This document shows, in pieces, positions 20,669-31,751 of a stretch of DNA of 64,000 nucleotides (within the stretch, counting starts at the first letter, position 1; each line of letters begins with the position of its first letter). Under the pieces are notes generated by a model, which ran no database searches, was not told the origin of the DNA, and worked only from the letters and a program-made list of their open reading frames with translations. This DNA is from Eukaryota sp. TZLM1-RC. Taxonomy: Eukaryota > Metamonada: BaSk clade. The position numbers were made by a program, and so were the translations under genes. Location of the stretch: the NCBI GenBank assembly GCA_040285825.1, contig JAUPSS010000004.1, forward strand, positions 1,964,550 to 2,028,549, read 5' to 3'.

Positions 20669-21416
20669 AATCATTGTTGGAATAGACTTGAAAATGCAAA
20701 AAGCAATTCTATTTAACCAGAAAGTGGAGTTCATTGTTTTACCAGACTTATTCACTAACACTTTTCCAAAAACTGCAACCCTGAAGGTCCAATATTGCCA
20801 AAAAGAGAAATTGCAAACGGCACAAACTGATATTTCACATGTTCCACTCTACCTCACTGTGCCAAAGGTTCTTCATATTTTTTTATCTTCTTTTTTCGGC
20901 GTTAGATAACGGCGAATCAGCGGAATACACTCAACGAGCAGCAGAATTTTTGCAAACATCAACTGAGACAACATCTACAACATTGAGAACACCATCGATC
21001 CCTGGAGCTACTAAATCTGCCCTTCTTTTACCAAAGGAATCATCAGTTTGATCTGAAGACATCTTACGTACTAATGGCTCAATAAATGCCTCTATATTGA
21101 ATCTTTTGCACATGGCATATAATTGATCACGAACTGAGTCATGAACAATTGAGCGATAAGTTATAAAATACTTACAGTTTAAAATATGGGAAAGCGTAAC
21201 AACACTCTTGCAGCGACACATTAAATCATTTGGTAAAGAACAAGGTCATAGAAAACATCTCATTCTCATTGCAGTGGTCCATTGGTGATCATTGAGTAGA
21301 AGGCCATAAATGTTGGGATTTTGGGAGATTAGGCAACTTGAGCAACTGTCTTCAAGATCAATCAAAAAGTTTGCAAAAACGGGATTTTTTTCTTGAGCCA
21401 AGCTAAGACGTACAAT

Positions 21417-21555
21417 TGATGCTGTTAGGCAGATGAACACACGAAGGAGAGAGAGAAATCTAAGTTTATTAATAAAACTGATTCATAAACGAGTATCACG
21501 TCATCAGTCAAAATACAAAGATACCTACTAATTCAATTTAAGTTCGACAACAACA
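21417..21555 (-). repeat. LTR (3-prime copy on minus strand)
   Basis: 139 bases, 137 identical to 22106-22244. TG...CA ends. Confidence 0.88.
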
Positions 21556-21596
21556 CTACTTTTTCCCATTTTTCTGAGGACAAATACAGTACTGGC

Positions 21597-21986
21597 TCAA
21601 TAGAGGGAAGATATGGGGTTTGTTAAATACTCCGGTGCATCGTTGGTATGAGAACGTTGGAGACCTACGGGAAGAATTCCTCTGGCAAATCGGTTCAGAA
21701 AAGCTATGTCTGGCAACTTCAGTCCGGAAGCCCTACTCTTTACCTGGAGGAAACGTCGCAGGTAACAGGACATGCGTTCTCGGACGTCACCAATACGGAC
21801 ATCAAGCTTCAGTTCTGACATAGCCAGACTAAAATCTTCGTACGTGACGAACGATACGACAGATTGTAGATGTCTGAGAAGAACATCGTCACTGGATGAG
21901 ACGTCGGATTTCTGGAGAGATAGGGACTCTAACAGAAAAGAATCGACCAAGAGTCTTGCTGGAACAAGCTCTTTCTTAGGAGTCAC
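21597..21986 (-). CDS. Gag-like capsid fragment of the mini LTR element
   Basis: An open frame of about 129 codons without an ATG at its start; the first in-frame ATG lies well inside. The segment RRFLQVKSRASGLKLPD followed by NRFARGILPVGLQ has the spacing of the Ty3/gypsy capsid region (F..L, then F..GL.P.LQ). I infer a gag remnant that may help packaging by a partner element. It could be translated by a downstream ATG or be non-functional. Confidence 0.5.
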   Translation of the reverse strand: MTPKKELVPARLLVDSFLLESLSLQKSDVSSSDDVLLRHLQSVVSFVTYEDFSLAMSELKLDVRIGDVRERMSCYLRRFLQVKSRASGLKLPDIAFLNRFARGILPVGLQRSHTNDAPEYLTNPISSLY

Positions 21987-22105
21987 CGAAGAATAAATCT
22001 TTCACTCCTATAGCAACAGAAGAACACTTTCAACTTTCATGGAAGAAAGAGACGTCAGGTTAACAGAGGGAACAGTCATCTGAAATAAGAAGGGCCAATA
22101 ATTAT

Positions 22106-22244
22106 TGATGCCGTTAGGCAGATGAACACACGAAGGAGAGAGAGAAATCTAAGTTTATTAATAAAACTGATTCATAAACGAGTATCACGTCATCAGTCAA
22201 AATACAAAGACACCTACTAATTCAATTTAAGTTCGACAACAACA
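22106..22244 (-). repeat. LTR (5-prime copy on minus strand)
   Basis: 139 bases, matching 21417-21555 except two T/C differences. Confidence 0.88.
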
Positions 22245-22782
22245 CAATATAATCCAAGTTTTCTAAAACTTTCAAGATTTTGTTCTGCAATTTTGCAAAG
22301 GTCAGTGGTAGGGAGAGCAAGCTTCTTGGAGGAAGTTCCACATTATCAGAGGGGAAACATTTAGACCAAATATTGGGTGAAAGAGTTTCAATTTCCTGTT
22401 GCAAAGAAATAAGATAAGAGCTGCCACAATTTTCAATGAGATCAATTTTTTTCAGGAAAACGATTCACAAATTCATAAATAAAATTCTTTCCACCTCCAT
22501 TAAAGGCAGCTTCACAAAAATAGCTTGATTTATTAAAATCAACACCACCAAATTTTGTACCACAAAAAATGTGGCTTCGTAACTGAGATGCATCAATTTC
22601 CAATATTTTTGCTAAAAAATTGGTTCTTTGTTCATAAAAAATTCGACAAAACTGCAAAGAAATTGATGGTGATGTTGATCTCAAAATATGAGTAAATTTT
22701 CCAGAATAACAAATTTTTAGGAAACAGAATTTCAAATGTTTCTCAGTATTTAAATTTTCTATTGATTCTAATTCATTTCCTT

Positions 22783-23000
22783 CAAGATACTGATCAACAT
22801 GATTCATATTAAGAACAGCATTGACGTTACAATTCCATAGACATCCACACTTCCTGTAAGTGAGTAATCTATGTATATTAACTGTTTGTGTTTCTGCTTT
22901 CCTGTGAGGTCCTGTAAATAATGAAGCATTTCGAATTCTTGGAGCTGTGTTTGAAAAGCTGTCTTTCTTGACTTTGACATAAAAACCGGACATTCTTTAG
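22783..23000 (-). pseudogene. Fanzor/TnpB-like nuclease relic 1 (C-terminal zinc ribbon and RuvC-III)
   Basis: The minus strand reads VNIHRLLTYRKCGCLWN, then CNVNAVLNMNHVDQYL. This matches relic 2 (33030-33440), where the motif is CKKCGCLWNRNVYAVLNM. In TnpB and Fanzor proteins a zinc ribbon precedes the RuvC-III aspartate in (N)RDxNAxxNI; here that RD has become CN or RN, so the site is dead. About 150 bases present in relic 2 are missing. The family B LINE inserted at its 3-prime end, which fuses the two in one open frame (22442-22993). Confidence 0.6.
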
Positions 23001-23549
23001 GTACAATCGGTGCACCTTTGATGTTTTAACTACTGAAATTGTTAGTCTCAAATGAACACAATTGTTTTTTACAACTTAGTTTCTCACGAACATTAGCTCA
23101 AGTACTTTAAGACCACTTACCATCGATTAGCGTCAAACGTTCCTTTATTTTGTCTGAAAAATATAAGAGACGAATTTTTTTCGTTTTTGTACCAGTATAT
23201 TGTTTTTTGTATAGCTTAGTCGGTAAACTAACGACAATAAAAGCAATTTGAGTAGCATTGACAGTTGATATTTTTCGTGAAGATTTATTAAATTTCCTGG
23301 AAACCAAGACGTACAATTGCTGTATCTACTTCGTTGTTTGGAGTTCCCAATATTTCACTTGTAGTTCATCTGGATACACAAAATTGCGATATTTCAGCTT
23401 TCTCACGTAGATGGTGTATGATTGAGCTCATAGTTTCTGATATCAGAACAGTTGAGGTTGTGTTCGATTTACATAAACAAATAGACTTCAAAAAAATAGA
23501 AATCTTAAAAATTTGGTGGAGTTGGTTTTTCAAAAGCAGAGTATTTATG
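23001..23549. other. Unassigned stretch between relic 1 and a LINE
   Basis: No gene is recognised. A 69-codon minus-strand frame at 23107-23316, rich in Lys and ending DGKWS, could be more of the relic 1 protein, but I cannot show it. Confidence 0.3.
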
Positions 23550-24660
23550 CAAAAGTGCTTTTATTGGTGGTATGAAAAATTTTCTTTTTGAATGGAAACT
23601 TCGTTTTGATCATATTCCTTTAAATGAATCACATCCTTTATTAATTTCTCTTGAAAAAATGGTGCAAGAACTACCTGTTGATATTTGGAATAGGAGTTTT
23701 CCTTCAAGTTTGCCTGCTGTGCCTTCGAGATCTTTCACCAACCTTCATCTTGCTGTTGTGAAATTACAGAAGTCTGTTCTTATTGGTTTTGAAGACCTGG
23801 ATTTTTCTAAACGACTTAGTGTGACTAAGATTAATAATCCCGTCTTTGCTGCCTTTTTATCAGACATTCAGAACTGTACTAGTTTAATATCTCAGCAACC
23901 AAGGCCATTTGGTCTTCACTTAACAAATGAAGCTTGGAAACAAAACATGCGGTTGAGATTAGGGATGTATCCAAGTGGTCTTTTGGACAATTCTTATTGT
24001 ATTTGTAAAAAAACCTACTGCCAATTTTCGTCATATTGTGAGCTGTAAGAAATTTCTCCAATATAGGTCAGTTCTTCATAATGCCGTTCGTGATGTGACA
24101 TATGAGATGTTCAAGTGTTACAATTTTAGTTGCAAAGTAGAACCTTTGTTGAAGCATTATAGTGATGATAATCTTTTTAATTCACGTCGAGGTGATTTAA
24201 TTGCTCCTTTTGTGGATTCCTCTCAAGTTGTTGTTGATTTCACTACAGTTGATCCCTTTGCTTTTGTTTATCGCGATGATGTTTTACTTAGTACTAATGG
24301 TCATTTAAACAAGGCTGAAGATCGTAAGAGAGATAAATATACCGAGATATTAAATGATTTAAATAAGAACCTTTATTCGAAGTTTTCGTTTGTTCCTTTT
24401 GCCTTTTCGATTTTTGGCAACATTGGACAATCCGCCTTGAATTTCATCAATGATTTTGGTAATTTATGTCGTTCAAGTGGTAAGAATTTTGCAGAGAATT
24501 TATGGAAAAATCGTATCATTTTCGCTTTGTACAGAAGTGTTCCGAAGTACTTAAGTTTAATGATGTCTAAACTTTATAAGGATTCATCAAGAGTTGGCGT
24601 GGAGAATTTAGTTTCTTATGTGTTTTAGTTTGTTTTGTTTTTATTTGATTCTTTATATAA
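23550..24660 (+). mobile_element. LINE family D, 5-prime truncated, with AAAT-repeat tail
   Basis: The plus strand 23572-24628 encodes about 350 residues of the retroelement C-terminus. It includes WKQNMRLRLG, a CICK zinc half, HIVSCKKF, HNAVRD, RRGDLIAPFVDSS with VDFTTVDP, and WKNRIIFALYRSVPK. One frameshift near 24006 falls in a run of seven A. After the TAG comes a tail of repeated ATAA units, a typical LINE 3-prime end. It is the closest relative of the piece at 5060-6350. Confidence 0.82.
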
Positions 24661-25439
24661 ATAAATAAATAAATAAAGAAATCTTAAAAAAATAAGAATT
24701 TCTTCAGTACAATTGGATTGAATCTAGACTCAATGACTCAATGACTTTCTGATTTGATGCTTCATTTTAACATACTTGTTCTTTTGTTTCATTTTATGAT
24801 CTTCTGCCTTTGTTGCTGTAGCTTTCGCTGTGGTATTCTTCAATATAAGTGTGAAAAAGAAGACTTGGGGAAGAAAATGAATCGACTGATTAGCTTTTGA
24901 TTCTACTTACTTGTTCATTTGGAGAATAGATTTTTAATTTTACCATTGTTTGCTTTTGAACGAGTTTTTGAAGACTGTTTTTTTCAAAGTATTGTTTCTA
25001 TCGATACGCTTCTGATTACAGAAAATAAGGATAAATGAACGTAAATAATAAAAAATATTTCTGACAAAAAGTTCATCTTTATTGAGTTACCCCAATGCAG
25101 AACTAACGTTTCTATTCTCTGTGTCAAAAAAATGAAGTCGTCGGTAATATTGGAAACTCATATAACATCTATTGTTAAAATTAATCAAATGATAATAAGA
25201 GATGTAGTGAATTTTATTGTGTTGAGATAACAAAGTGCAACTAATTTGATCAACAACAAAAAGATTCCGATTTTATAATTACTAAAAAAAGGTAACAAGT
25301 AAATTTAACAAAAAAACCAAATGTGTACCAAAGAATTCAGTTAAAACCAATAATAATAATAATAAATTAAAATAAACAAAATAAAATAAAACATAAAAAA
25401 AAGAAAAACAACAAAAGGACTAAGAAGCAAAAGTAAATA
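24661..25439. other. AT-rich intergenic DNA, no gene recognised
   Basis: Nearly 780 bases, very AT-rich with A runs near 25260-25420. No open frame of note. The part before 25440 is the 3-prime flank of the RRM-like gene. Confidence 0.45.
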
Positions 25440-26552
25440 TCACCTCTTATCATCTTTCATTACATCAACATTGAGCCCTGGAAATTTTTGTTTTAAATTT
25501 CTACGTATAACATCAAGAGAGCAATCGGATGGAAAAAAAGCAAAACATTCTCTAAATGATGGTCGATCATTTGATTGAACACCTTTATTAATTCTCATTG
25601 ATTTAATTTTCTCCACGGTATCCCTACCTGACATGTAATTATCAAAAACAATGAGATATCTAACAGATTCTTGATTTTTGAATAACTTGTTTGGCTTTCT
25701 CTTATTGTGTCTATTTCTGTTTTTGTCCGAGTCGTCTTTTTTCTTCTCTCTTCTCGGCAACCGCTCTGAAGGTGACCTACGTGATCTTGATGGTTCTTCA
25801 AAGAAAGCTGAGGGTGAAATTGATCTTCGACTTCGTTTTGGCGATGGTTCTGTCGATATTTCGGGCGAATGAGCTCTACTAATGTCCACCAAAATATTCC
25901 CCTTGTCGATTCCAGCGACATCTCCAACATTATGCTCGAAATCTATGTACCTACTACGTTTTTCCTCTAATTTTGGTTTGATCAAAGGCTCAGGTTTTTG
26001 AATAAAGCCTTCCACATCAACTTTGACCCCATTTATTACTAAATCTAAATCAATTAAGGCCTCTAAAGCAACTTTGGTATTAAAGAAAGAGTCAAAAATA
26101 ATCTTAAGTTTTAAACTGGTACCATCGTCATCAACATTGATCAAAGGTTCATAAGACTTGGCACCAAAAGGGTTAAAGTGCTGCTTCACGACAGAGGACG
26201 GTAATGAAGTAGGAAAGGAAACAATGAGAAGAGGTTCAACAGGTTGAAATTGTTCAAACGAGGTAGGTTCCCACGCTCCATCCTTTGTTTTGTAGATTAT
26301 GGTTGGGTTCGGATTAAGGGGATGTACTCGAAGATGATCAAATGCATTGCGATAGGAAGACATTCTGAAAAAGGTGACATGGGCTACACACTTTGAAATG
26401 TCGGTCGTGCGAGGTCGTATTATTTTACAAGTATTTACATAACCAAAACGACCAAGAGTGCTGTATAGAAACTGTGGAGATAGTCCAAAAGGGACATCGA
26501 ACTCAATGCTTAATGATGTATCAAAGATGATATTATCATACTTATGAAACAT
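25440..26552 (-). CDS. RRM-like and SR-rich RNA-binding protein (putative)
   Basis: 370 residues, one exon. Residues about 14-85 and 107-185 each have an RRM-like order of strands and helices (LSIEFDVPFGL..., then LLIVSFPTSLPSSVVKQHFNPFGA), but RNP1/RNP2 aromatic residues are weak. Residues about 215-290 are rich in Arg/Ser/Pro/Lys (PSRSRRSPSERLPRREKKK), as in splicing or mRNA-export proteins. A third compact segment near 300-368 starts VRYLIVFDNYMSG. A role in RNA binding is inferred; no named ortholog is recognised. An 80-base copy of its 5-prime end is found at 38634-38715. Confidence 0.55.
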   Translation of the reverse strand: MFHKYDNIIFDTSLSIEFDVPFGLSPQFLYSTLGRFGYVNTCKIIRPRTTDISKCVAHVTFFRMSSYRNAFDHLRVHPLNPNPTIIYKTKDGAWEPTSFEQFQPVEPLLIVSFPTSLPSSVVKQHFNPFGAKSYEPLINVDDDGTSLKLKIIFDSFFNTKVALEALIDLDLVINGVKVDVEGFIQKPEPLIKPKLEEKRSRYIDFEHNVGDVAGIDKGNILVDISRAHSPEISTEPSPKRSRRSISPSAFFEEPSRSRRSPSERLPRREKKKDDSDKNRNRHNKRKPNKLFKNQESVRYLIVFDNYMSGRDTVEKIKSMRINKGVQSNDRPSFRECFAFFPSDCSLDVIRRNLKQKFPGLNVDVMKDDKR

Positions 26553-26739
26553 CGATGGGAAACAAAGTAAAGAAGTTTAATTTTTTGAAAAATATTTAAG
26601 GTCAATTAGCTTTGGTTTACTTGAGGAAAAGGTCTATTCTTGATATAAACATGAAAACGTATTCAATTGTTGTGTATATCGTTGATTATTATATTTCGAT
26701 CTTATCGCATTTATTGAATTTGCACACTTGATTAAATTA

Positions 26740-29700
26740 AATCATAACTAATGGGACGACTATCATTAAACCAAGATTTCCTCTACAAAATCTTGATTTG
26801 CTTGCTGTCTAGCTAAAGCTTCTCTAATTCGATTGAAAAACCGCGGTAATCTATTAATAATGGCAAATTGAATCCGTGAACGCCATAAAAAAATATCAAA
26901 TCTTTTCATTGTTTTTTCTTTCACCATTTTTTGGAAGTCATCCAAAAAAGTTTCTGCTTCAACTGATAATCTTCCATTTATCGAAAATGGGAAAGCAATA
27001 AAAACCAGATGTGTATTTCTATCGACATTTGCATCTTCAATTTCTTTATCATATTTTCTATGTTTTTCTTTTGCTTTAAAATCCAGAGCAGCCACAGGAT
27101 TAAGTTTTCTTCTGTGAACCAAAGTATCATTTGCAACATTACATGAGACAAAGTCAACAATAGCTTCAGAATTATCAATCCAATCACAGTATACATCACC
27201 TCTATCATCAGAACCAAAATTATTCAGAGAAAGTGTTTCCTTCAGCAGGGGATCTTTGATACACGATATCCTTGCAGTTTGTGCCATATTGAAAACAGTG
27301 TCTCTAACAGCATCATGTAATGAAGAACGATAAGTTATCAATTTAGAGCAATTTAGAGCATGGCGCAAAGTGAGTTGAGGTGAATTCGAACAAATACATT
27401 TTTCTTTTGATAATAATTGGTTAATGGGGATGTTCAAATATAATCTCATTTTTGTTACAAATGCTTCATTAGTGGCACACAATCCAAATCTTCGTGGTAC
27501 AATGGTTACAAAAAGTGAAGAATCTGACGCCTTGTTTTCACAAACAGCCTTTTCCAATAACAATGAGTGAAGATCTTGATTTAAAACAGCCGAGCTGCAA
27601 ATATTATTATAAGGATCTTTTTCATACATTCCAGTCAATCTTTTCTGTAATGTTCGAAGAGTGTACTTCAAATTTAAAACATTTTTTTCTGGAATATTGC
27701 CATTGAATGATTGGGGAAAACACCGACCCCATTTTTCTACATCAATTCTTGAAATTTCTTCATTTAATGCAAAAACAGTGGAACTTTGCGTTGTCATCAA
27801 TAAATCTTCCCAATCTGCAAATCCTTCGGAAAACTCAAAGATTGCATTTCTGCATCCACCAACAAAAGCACACGAGGTAAGAATAGAAGCCTTCGTCCAC
27901 CCTAAACCACCATAATGTGGACTAAGGTAAGCATGATCTGGAATTTGAAACATTTTACATCCCAGTAATTGAGACAGAACTTTTGCACGTAACTCATTAA
28001 ACTTTTGAGCCAAAGGTCTAGTGATGAGAGGATTTGTAGATCGAAATATATGATTAAAATTGGAACTAAAACACAGTCTTATAATGGTAAATTTGATGTG
28101 TTTTTTTATATCTAAATTCATCATTCGGTCAATTTTGTCGAAATTGAGTTCAACTTTTCAAACAATTTTTTGGTAATTTCATCATTATTTCCTAAAAGCG
28201 AACCCAAATGACGAATAGCATCAATTGAATATAATTTGGCTTGAATTTCAATATCATCAATTATTGTGGAAACTGGAGAATTCGATAACAAAACACATTT
28301 AAGTAAATTAAGTCGGAGACCAATTTTGGTAAATTATTCTTTAAAACATACAGTTGCTTTTTTCACAATATTTAAATCACCAATAAGCACAACATCATCC
28401 ATATATGCAATCATTTTTAGTGAAGGAAACATCTCTTGAATTTGCAGTAGAATAGGATGAATGGCCAAACAAAACAAAAGAGGTCCTAACGGATCTCCTT
28501 GCTTTACGCCACTTGATGAACTCAAAATGTTGTTACCAAAATGTAAATTAGAATATGTGCAATATGTTGATTGAAAATACGGTATTAATTCCGGCATATA
28601 TTGCAATAGAGCACCATGGATACTGCGACGACATTGTGAATTGAAAGCATTACTAAAATCCAATGACATACAAACATTGGATTCATTTTGGCGAAATTAA
28701 ACATCAGTAGCAAATATCGCTGAAGAGACTCCATCTGTAGTATTTATACCATATTGAAAGGGTAATAAAATTTTTTTTGCTTTCTCGTTAAACCTGCTTA
28801 AGCAACACGCAGAAAAATATTGTGTAAGCTCTCAGAGACTGCAATAGGACGAACATCCATTTTTGAATTTTTGACAAGTGCAGTCAAACGAGAACTTCTT
28901 AAATCTTCTGGGTATTTGCGTTGACCAGATAATATTTGGTTGAAAAATTTAGTCAATAAACCAAGGCAATCTTCTGAAGAAATAATTGCGGCTTTTACAT
29001 GATCAATAGTAATACCAGAAAGTCCGGCAGACTTACCACGAGGTCTCTTTTTGATAACCGAAAAAACTTCTGATGGCATCAATGGATAATTTTACCAGTA
29101 TGTGCCGTAAAAATTTTGATCCATTATAGGGTCTTCATAAGGATGAAGTATTTTCAGTTTATCTATTGTATTTTCATTGTTCGGTGCTTTAACTCCGGGA
29201 CTTAAAGCTGACAAAGCCTTGGACCATTTGTTGTCAAAGCATTTGTCTTCAAAAATTTTACTTAATTTCTCGGATGCCTGATTTCTCGGTGCTATATTAG
29301 TTAAATCTTCAGAAATATTAACGAAATTTTGTTCAAAAGGAGGACAAAAAGAACCAAAAAATTCCCAAATAATATTGATAGCATACTTTCCTTTACATAA
29401 TTGATCCAAAAATCTTTGAAAAACGAAAGCAAATTCATTGCATTTGGTCGGATGAATTTCTTGAGGTATTCTTATAGGAGGATGGTAGTTATCAACTATG
29501 CGGCATTTCAAGCAGCGGTCAGAAGTTTTTCCTTTTGCATTTTTTCTAAAAGAAATACCACAAGTGTTGCAAGTTTTGTGCTTTAATCGGTTGCAAACTG
29601 GTTTTGCAACAATTTGTGGAGCATTATTTGAGGGTTCTACCTTAGACTCTTTCCTTCTAATAAATTTTCTTTTACATTTTGTTTCAGAATTTGCCGCATC

Positions 29701-29990
29701 ATTTTTTCCAACATTGGGGCATGTTCGAGCATTATGTCCCTGTTGTCGACACTTTGAGCATCTGTAGGAGCGTGGCTTTGTTTTTGAACAAACTTTGTTT
29801 TCATCGTGATTGTCTAAAAATTCTTGATCAGAATTTTTTTTGTCCAAAAATGAAGAGAGAAGAGGTTGAGGAGGAGAGGTGGAAAGGACGTCTTGAGCAT
29901 CTTGTTGACTATCGTTCTTTCTTTTGACTCCATTAGAATCAGAAACTGATTCAGGCATCAACAAGAAAGAATAGAAGCAATGATCTCGGT
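26740..29990 (-). mobile_element. LINE family C, near full length, frame-broken
   Basis: About 3.2 kb. The N-terminal part (29092-29961) holds a CCHC knuckle (CSKCRQQGHNARTC) and the C2-C2 finger followed by HPPIRIPQEI also seen in family A. The reverse transcriptase follows in pieces: GKSAGLSGITIDHVK, LDFSNAFNS, GVKQGDPLGPLLF, YMDD. The C-terminal region (26766-28124) is intact with CICSNSPQLTLRHALNC, HDAVRD, DRGDVYCDWIDNSE and WRSRIQFAI. Breaks lie near 29090, 28797, 28690, 28330 and 28125. No clear target duplication was found, partly because a second copy abuts it. Confidence 0.82.
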
Positions 29991-30019
29991 TCAGCCAGGT
30001 TTTAAGTTAAACGGTTATA

Positions 30020-30690
30020 TGTAGAGGAAGAAAAAAAATTCGATCTTTTAATACTCTTATCTCTAGACTTTTGACGCAGGAGGTTAATGAAGTACCTGCT
30101 AAAGTTTTGTCTTAGCTGATATGGTGTAGAAACTTTCATATTCCTAATGACGCTTATCTTAGTCCACACTATGGTGCTTTAGGCTGGGCTCATGCCTCAA
30201 TTCTTACTTCGAATTCTTTCATTAATTAATTTTCAGGGATGTCATAATTGAGTTTTCTCAAAGATTTGCAGATTCGAAAGATGTATAAACAACAATCCAA
30301 AGCTCAAAAATCTTTGCATTAGAAGAAGAATTTAAAAATTGATATAGACAAATGGGATCGATCCTTCTTTCAACCATTCAATGGAAGTATTTTTAAAAAT
30401 ATCAGTTGAAGTTGAAATTGAGAACGCTTCAAACTCTGCAAAAACGAAAAACTAAAATGTATGGAGAAAATTTTGTTAATTTTATATGCAGCTCGCATCT
30501 CAGCTGCTTTGAATCATGATTTTCATTCATTGGTGACGGAACAAGGTGTACGTTAGAATATGTCATCAAATTCGTCACTATTTGCCACCATTGTGCTGCG
30601 AAGGTTTGGTCTATGTGCAATGAAGCTTTTGTACTAAAAATGAGAGTATAACTGAATATTGTAGTGTATTTGTTATTGAACGGAAACATT
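30020..30690 (+). mobile_element. LINE family C fragment, opposite orientation
   Basis: The plus strand reads a decayed copy of the family C middle region, including HIPNDAYLSPHYGALGW, then EFSQRFAD, and CNEAFVLKMRV. Several stops are present. It lies head-to-head with the element at 26740-29990. Confidence 0.65.
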
Positions 30691-30699
30691 TAGAAAATA

Positions 30700-30840
30700 A
30701 AAAGTAGAACTAATGGGACTAAATTCAATGAACCAAGGTTTCCTCTACAATATCCTGATGTGCTTGTTTTCTCGCCATGCTTCTCTTATTTGAAGAAGCT
30801 TATGCTGATAGAATTAGACAACTTGTTCTTATTGTTTTCG
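30700..30840 (-). mobile_element. LINE family C 3-prime end fragment
   Basis: The minus strand matches the last 100 or so bases of the family C element, including the end of the protein and the 3-prime flank near 26740-26830. Confidence 0.6.
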
Positions 30841-31440
30841 CATTTTAAAAAACGGATATCTATCAGTACAAATAGGAAATCCCTTGAATGATTTCCAAAA
30901 TTTGAAGAGATCTGAATTGCTATTCACTATTACCAAAATGTCTTTAAGTACTCATCCAGTTAATATAGTGTTTTCTCATTGTGAAAGACAAAGTTATTCC
31001 AAAATTCAGTTCTTCTTTTATGAAATGTAATTTTCATAATTTGACATCAATGTTCCTTTGTTCCAAGAAGCCAGCTTTTTCTTCTACATCGTTCTCTACA
31101 TTATTTACTGTTTCTCGCAACACTGCCAAACCACAGGCATTAATAGACATTGACATGATGATGATATGATGAAGTGGTTATTTTGTGGATGATTAAATTC
31201 ATAAAACGTTCACGAAAAAGGAATGGAATCTCTGATTTGTGAAACAGACTTTACCTCAAATTTTTGCAAACAGTGCCTTTTGTCCTGTGTTGGTTTATTC
31301 TTCTACTACTTGTTATACCAATACCATGAAGTTGAAATTTGACACCATTTCCTATTGTTATTAACCAGCATTTTACAGTATGTTACACAACACCTAAACC
31401 TAAACCAAAAAAGACGCTCAACTGAAGGAGTCAGTCAGAC
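30841..31440. other. Intergenic, no gene recognised
   Basis: AT-rich DNA after the LINE cluster. On the minus strand, 31050-31170 reads a helical stretch (LRETVNNVENDVEEK) without any start or supporting context; it may be a decayed gene piece. Confidence 0.4.
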
Positions 31441-31474
31441 TAAAAGACATAATTAATTTATTGAGAAGATCGAA

Positions 31475-31750
31475 TCACAAAAAAAGTTCAAACCAAACAC
31501 TGGTTCTGATAATTAAATAAACAAGAATTACCAAAGTCAACACAAAGTAACCCAAACTAACCCCAACAATTGATATATTGGAAAGAAATATAAGTAAAGA
31601 AAAAAAAAGAATTTGAAAATTCTGCAAACTTTCCAGTAATTTCAAAATGGAAACAGCCAATTCAGGATAATAGACTAACAAAATTCCATTGATCTCAAAC
31701 AAAAACCAAAAGAAGGCACTTGTTCGAATCAAACTCCCAAAATCAACAAC
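31475..31750 (-). other. Hydrophobic open frame after the CatSper-like gene
   Basis: About 85 codons with two or three potential membrane segments (for example ILFFSLLIFLSNISIVGVSLGYFVLTLVILVYLII). It begins without an ATG right after the stop of the channel gene in another frame. It may be a lost C-terminal extension of the channel or a chance AT-rich frame. Confidence 0.3.
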
Positions 31751-31751
31751 C

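Larger units (their letters stand above)
21417..22244 (-). mobile_element. 828-base non-autonomous LTR retrotransposon (gag-like only), inserted into family B LINE
   Basis: Two 139-base long terminal repeats (21417-21555, 22106-22244) differ at two positions, both T/C. On the minus strand each starts TGTTGTTG and ends GCATCA. The target duplication is CAAT (21413-21416, 22245-22248), or five bases if the shared A is counted. The purine tract AAAAATGGGAAAAAG lies just before the 3-prime repeat on the minus strand. The 550-base middle has one gag-like frame and no protease, polymerase or integrase. High identity of the two repeats shows recent insertion. Confidence 0.86.
17588..22773 (-). mobile_element. 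LINE family B, 5-prime truncated, host of two later insertions
   Basis: Flanked by the 9-base duplication CATTTCCTT (17579-17587 and 22774-22782). Its own sequence is in three blocks: 22245-22773, 20679-21416 and 17588-17719. Read together they give a retroelement C-terminal protein: KICYSGKFTHILRS block, CRCK...HILNC zinc motif, HDSVRD, endonuclease-like RADLVAPGIDG and VSVDVC, and a terminal VKDIEF before TAG. A LINE of family A interrupts it at 17730-20668 and an LTR element at 21417-22244. The tail after the stop is A-rich. The reverse transcriptase core is absent. Confidence 0.82.

Noticed and set aside
22442-22993. Single 183-residue gene at 22442-22993
   Set aside because: The frame is a chance fusion of Fanzor relic 1 with the truncated 5-prime end of the family B LINE, joined at the target duplication.
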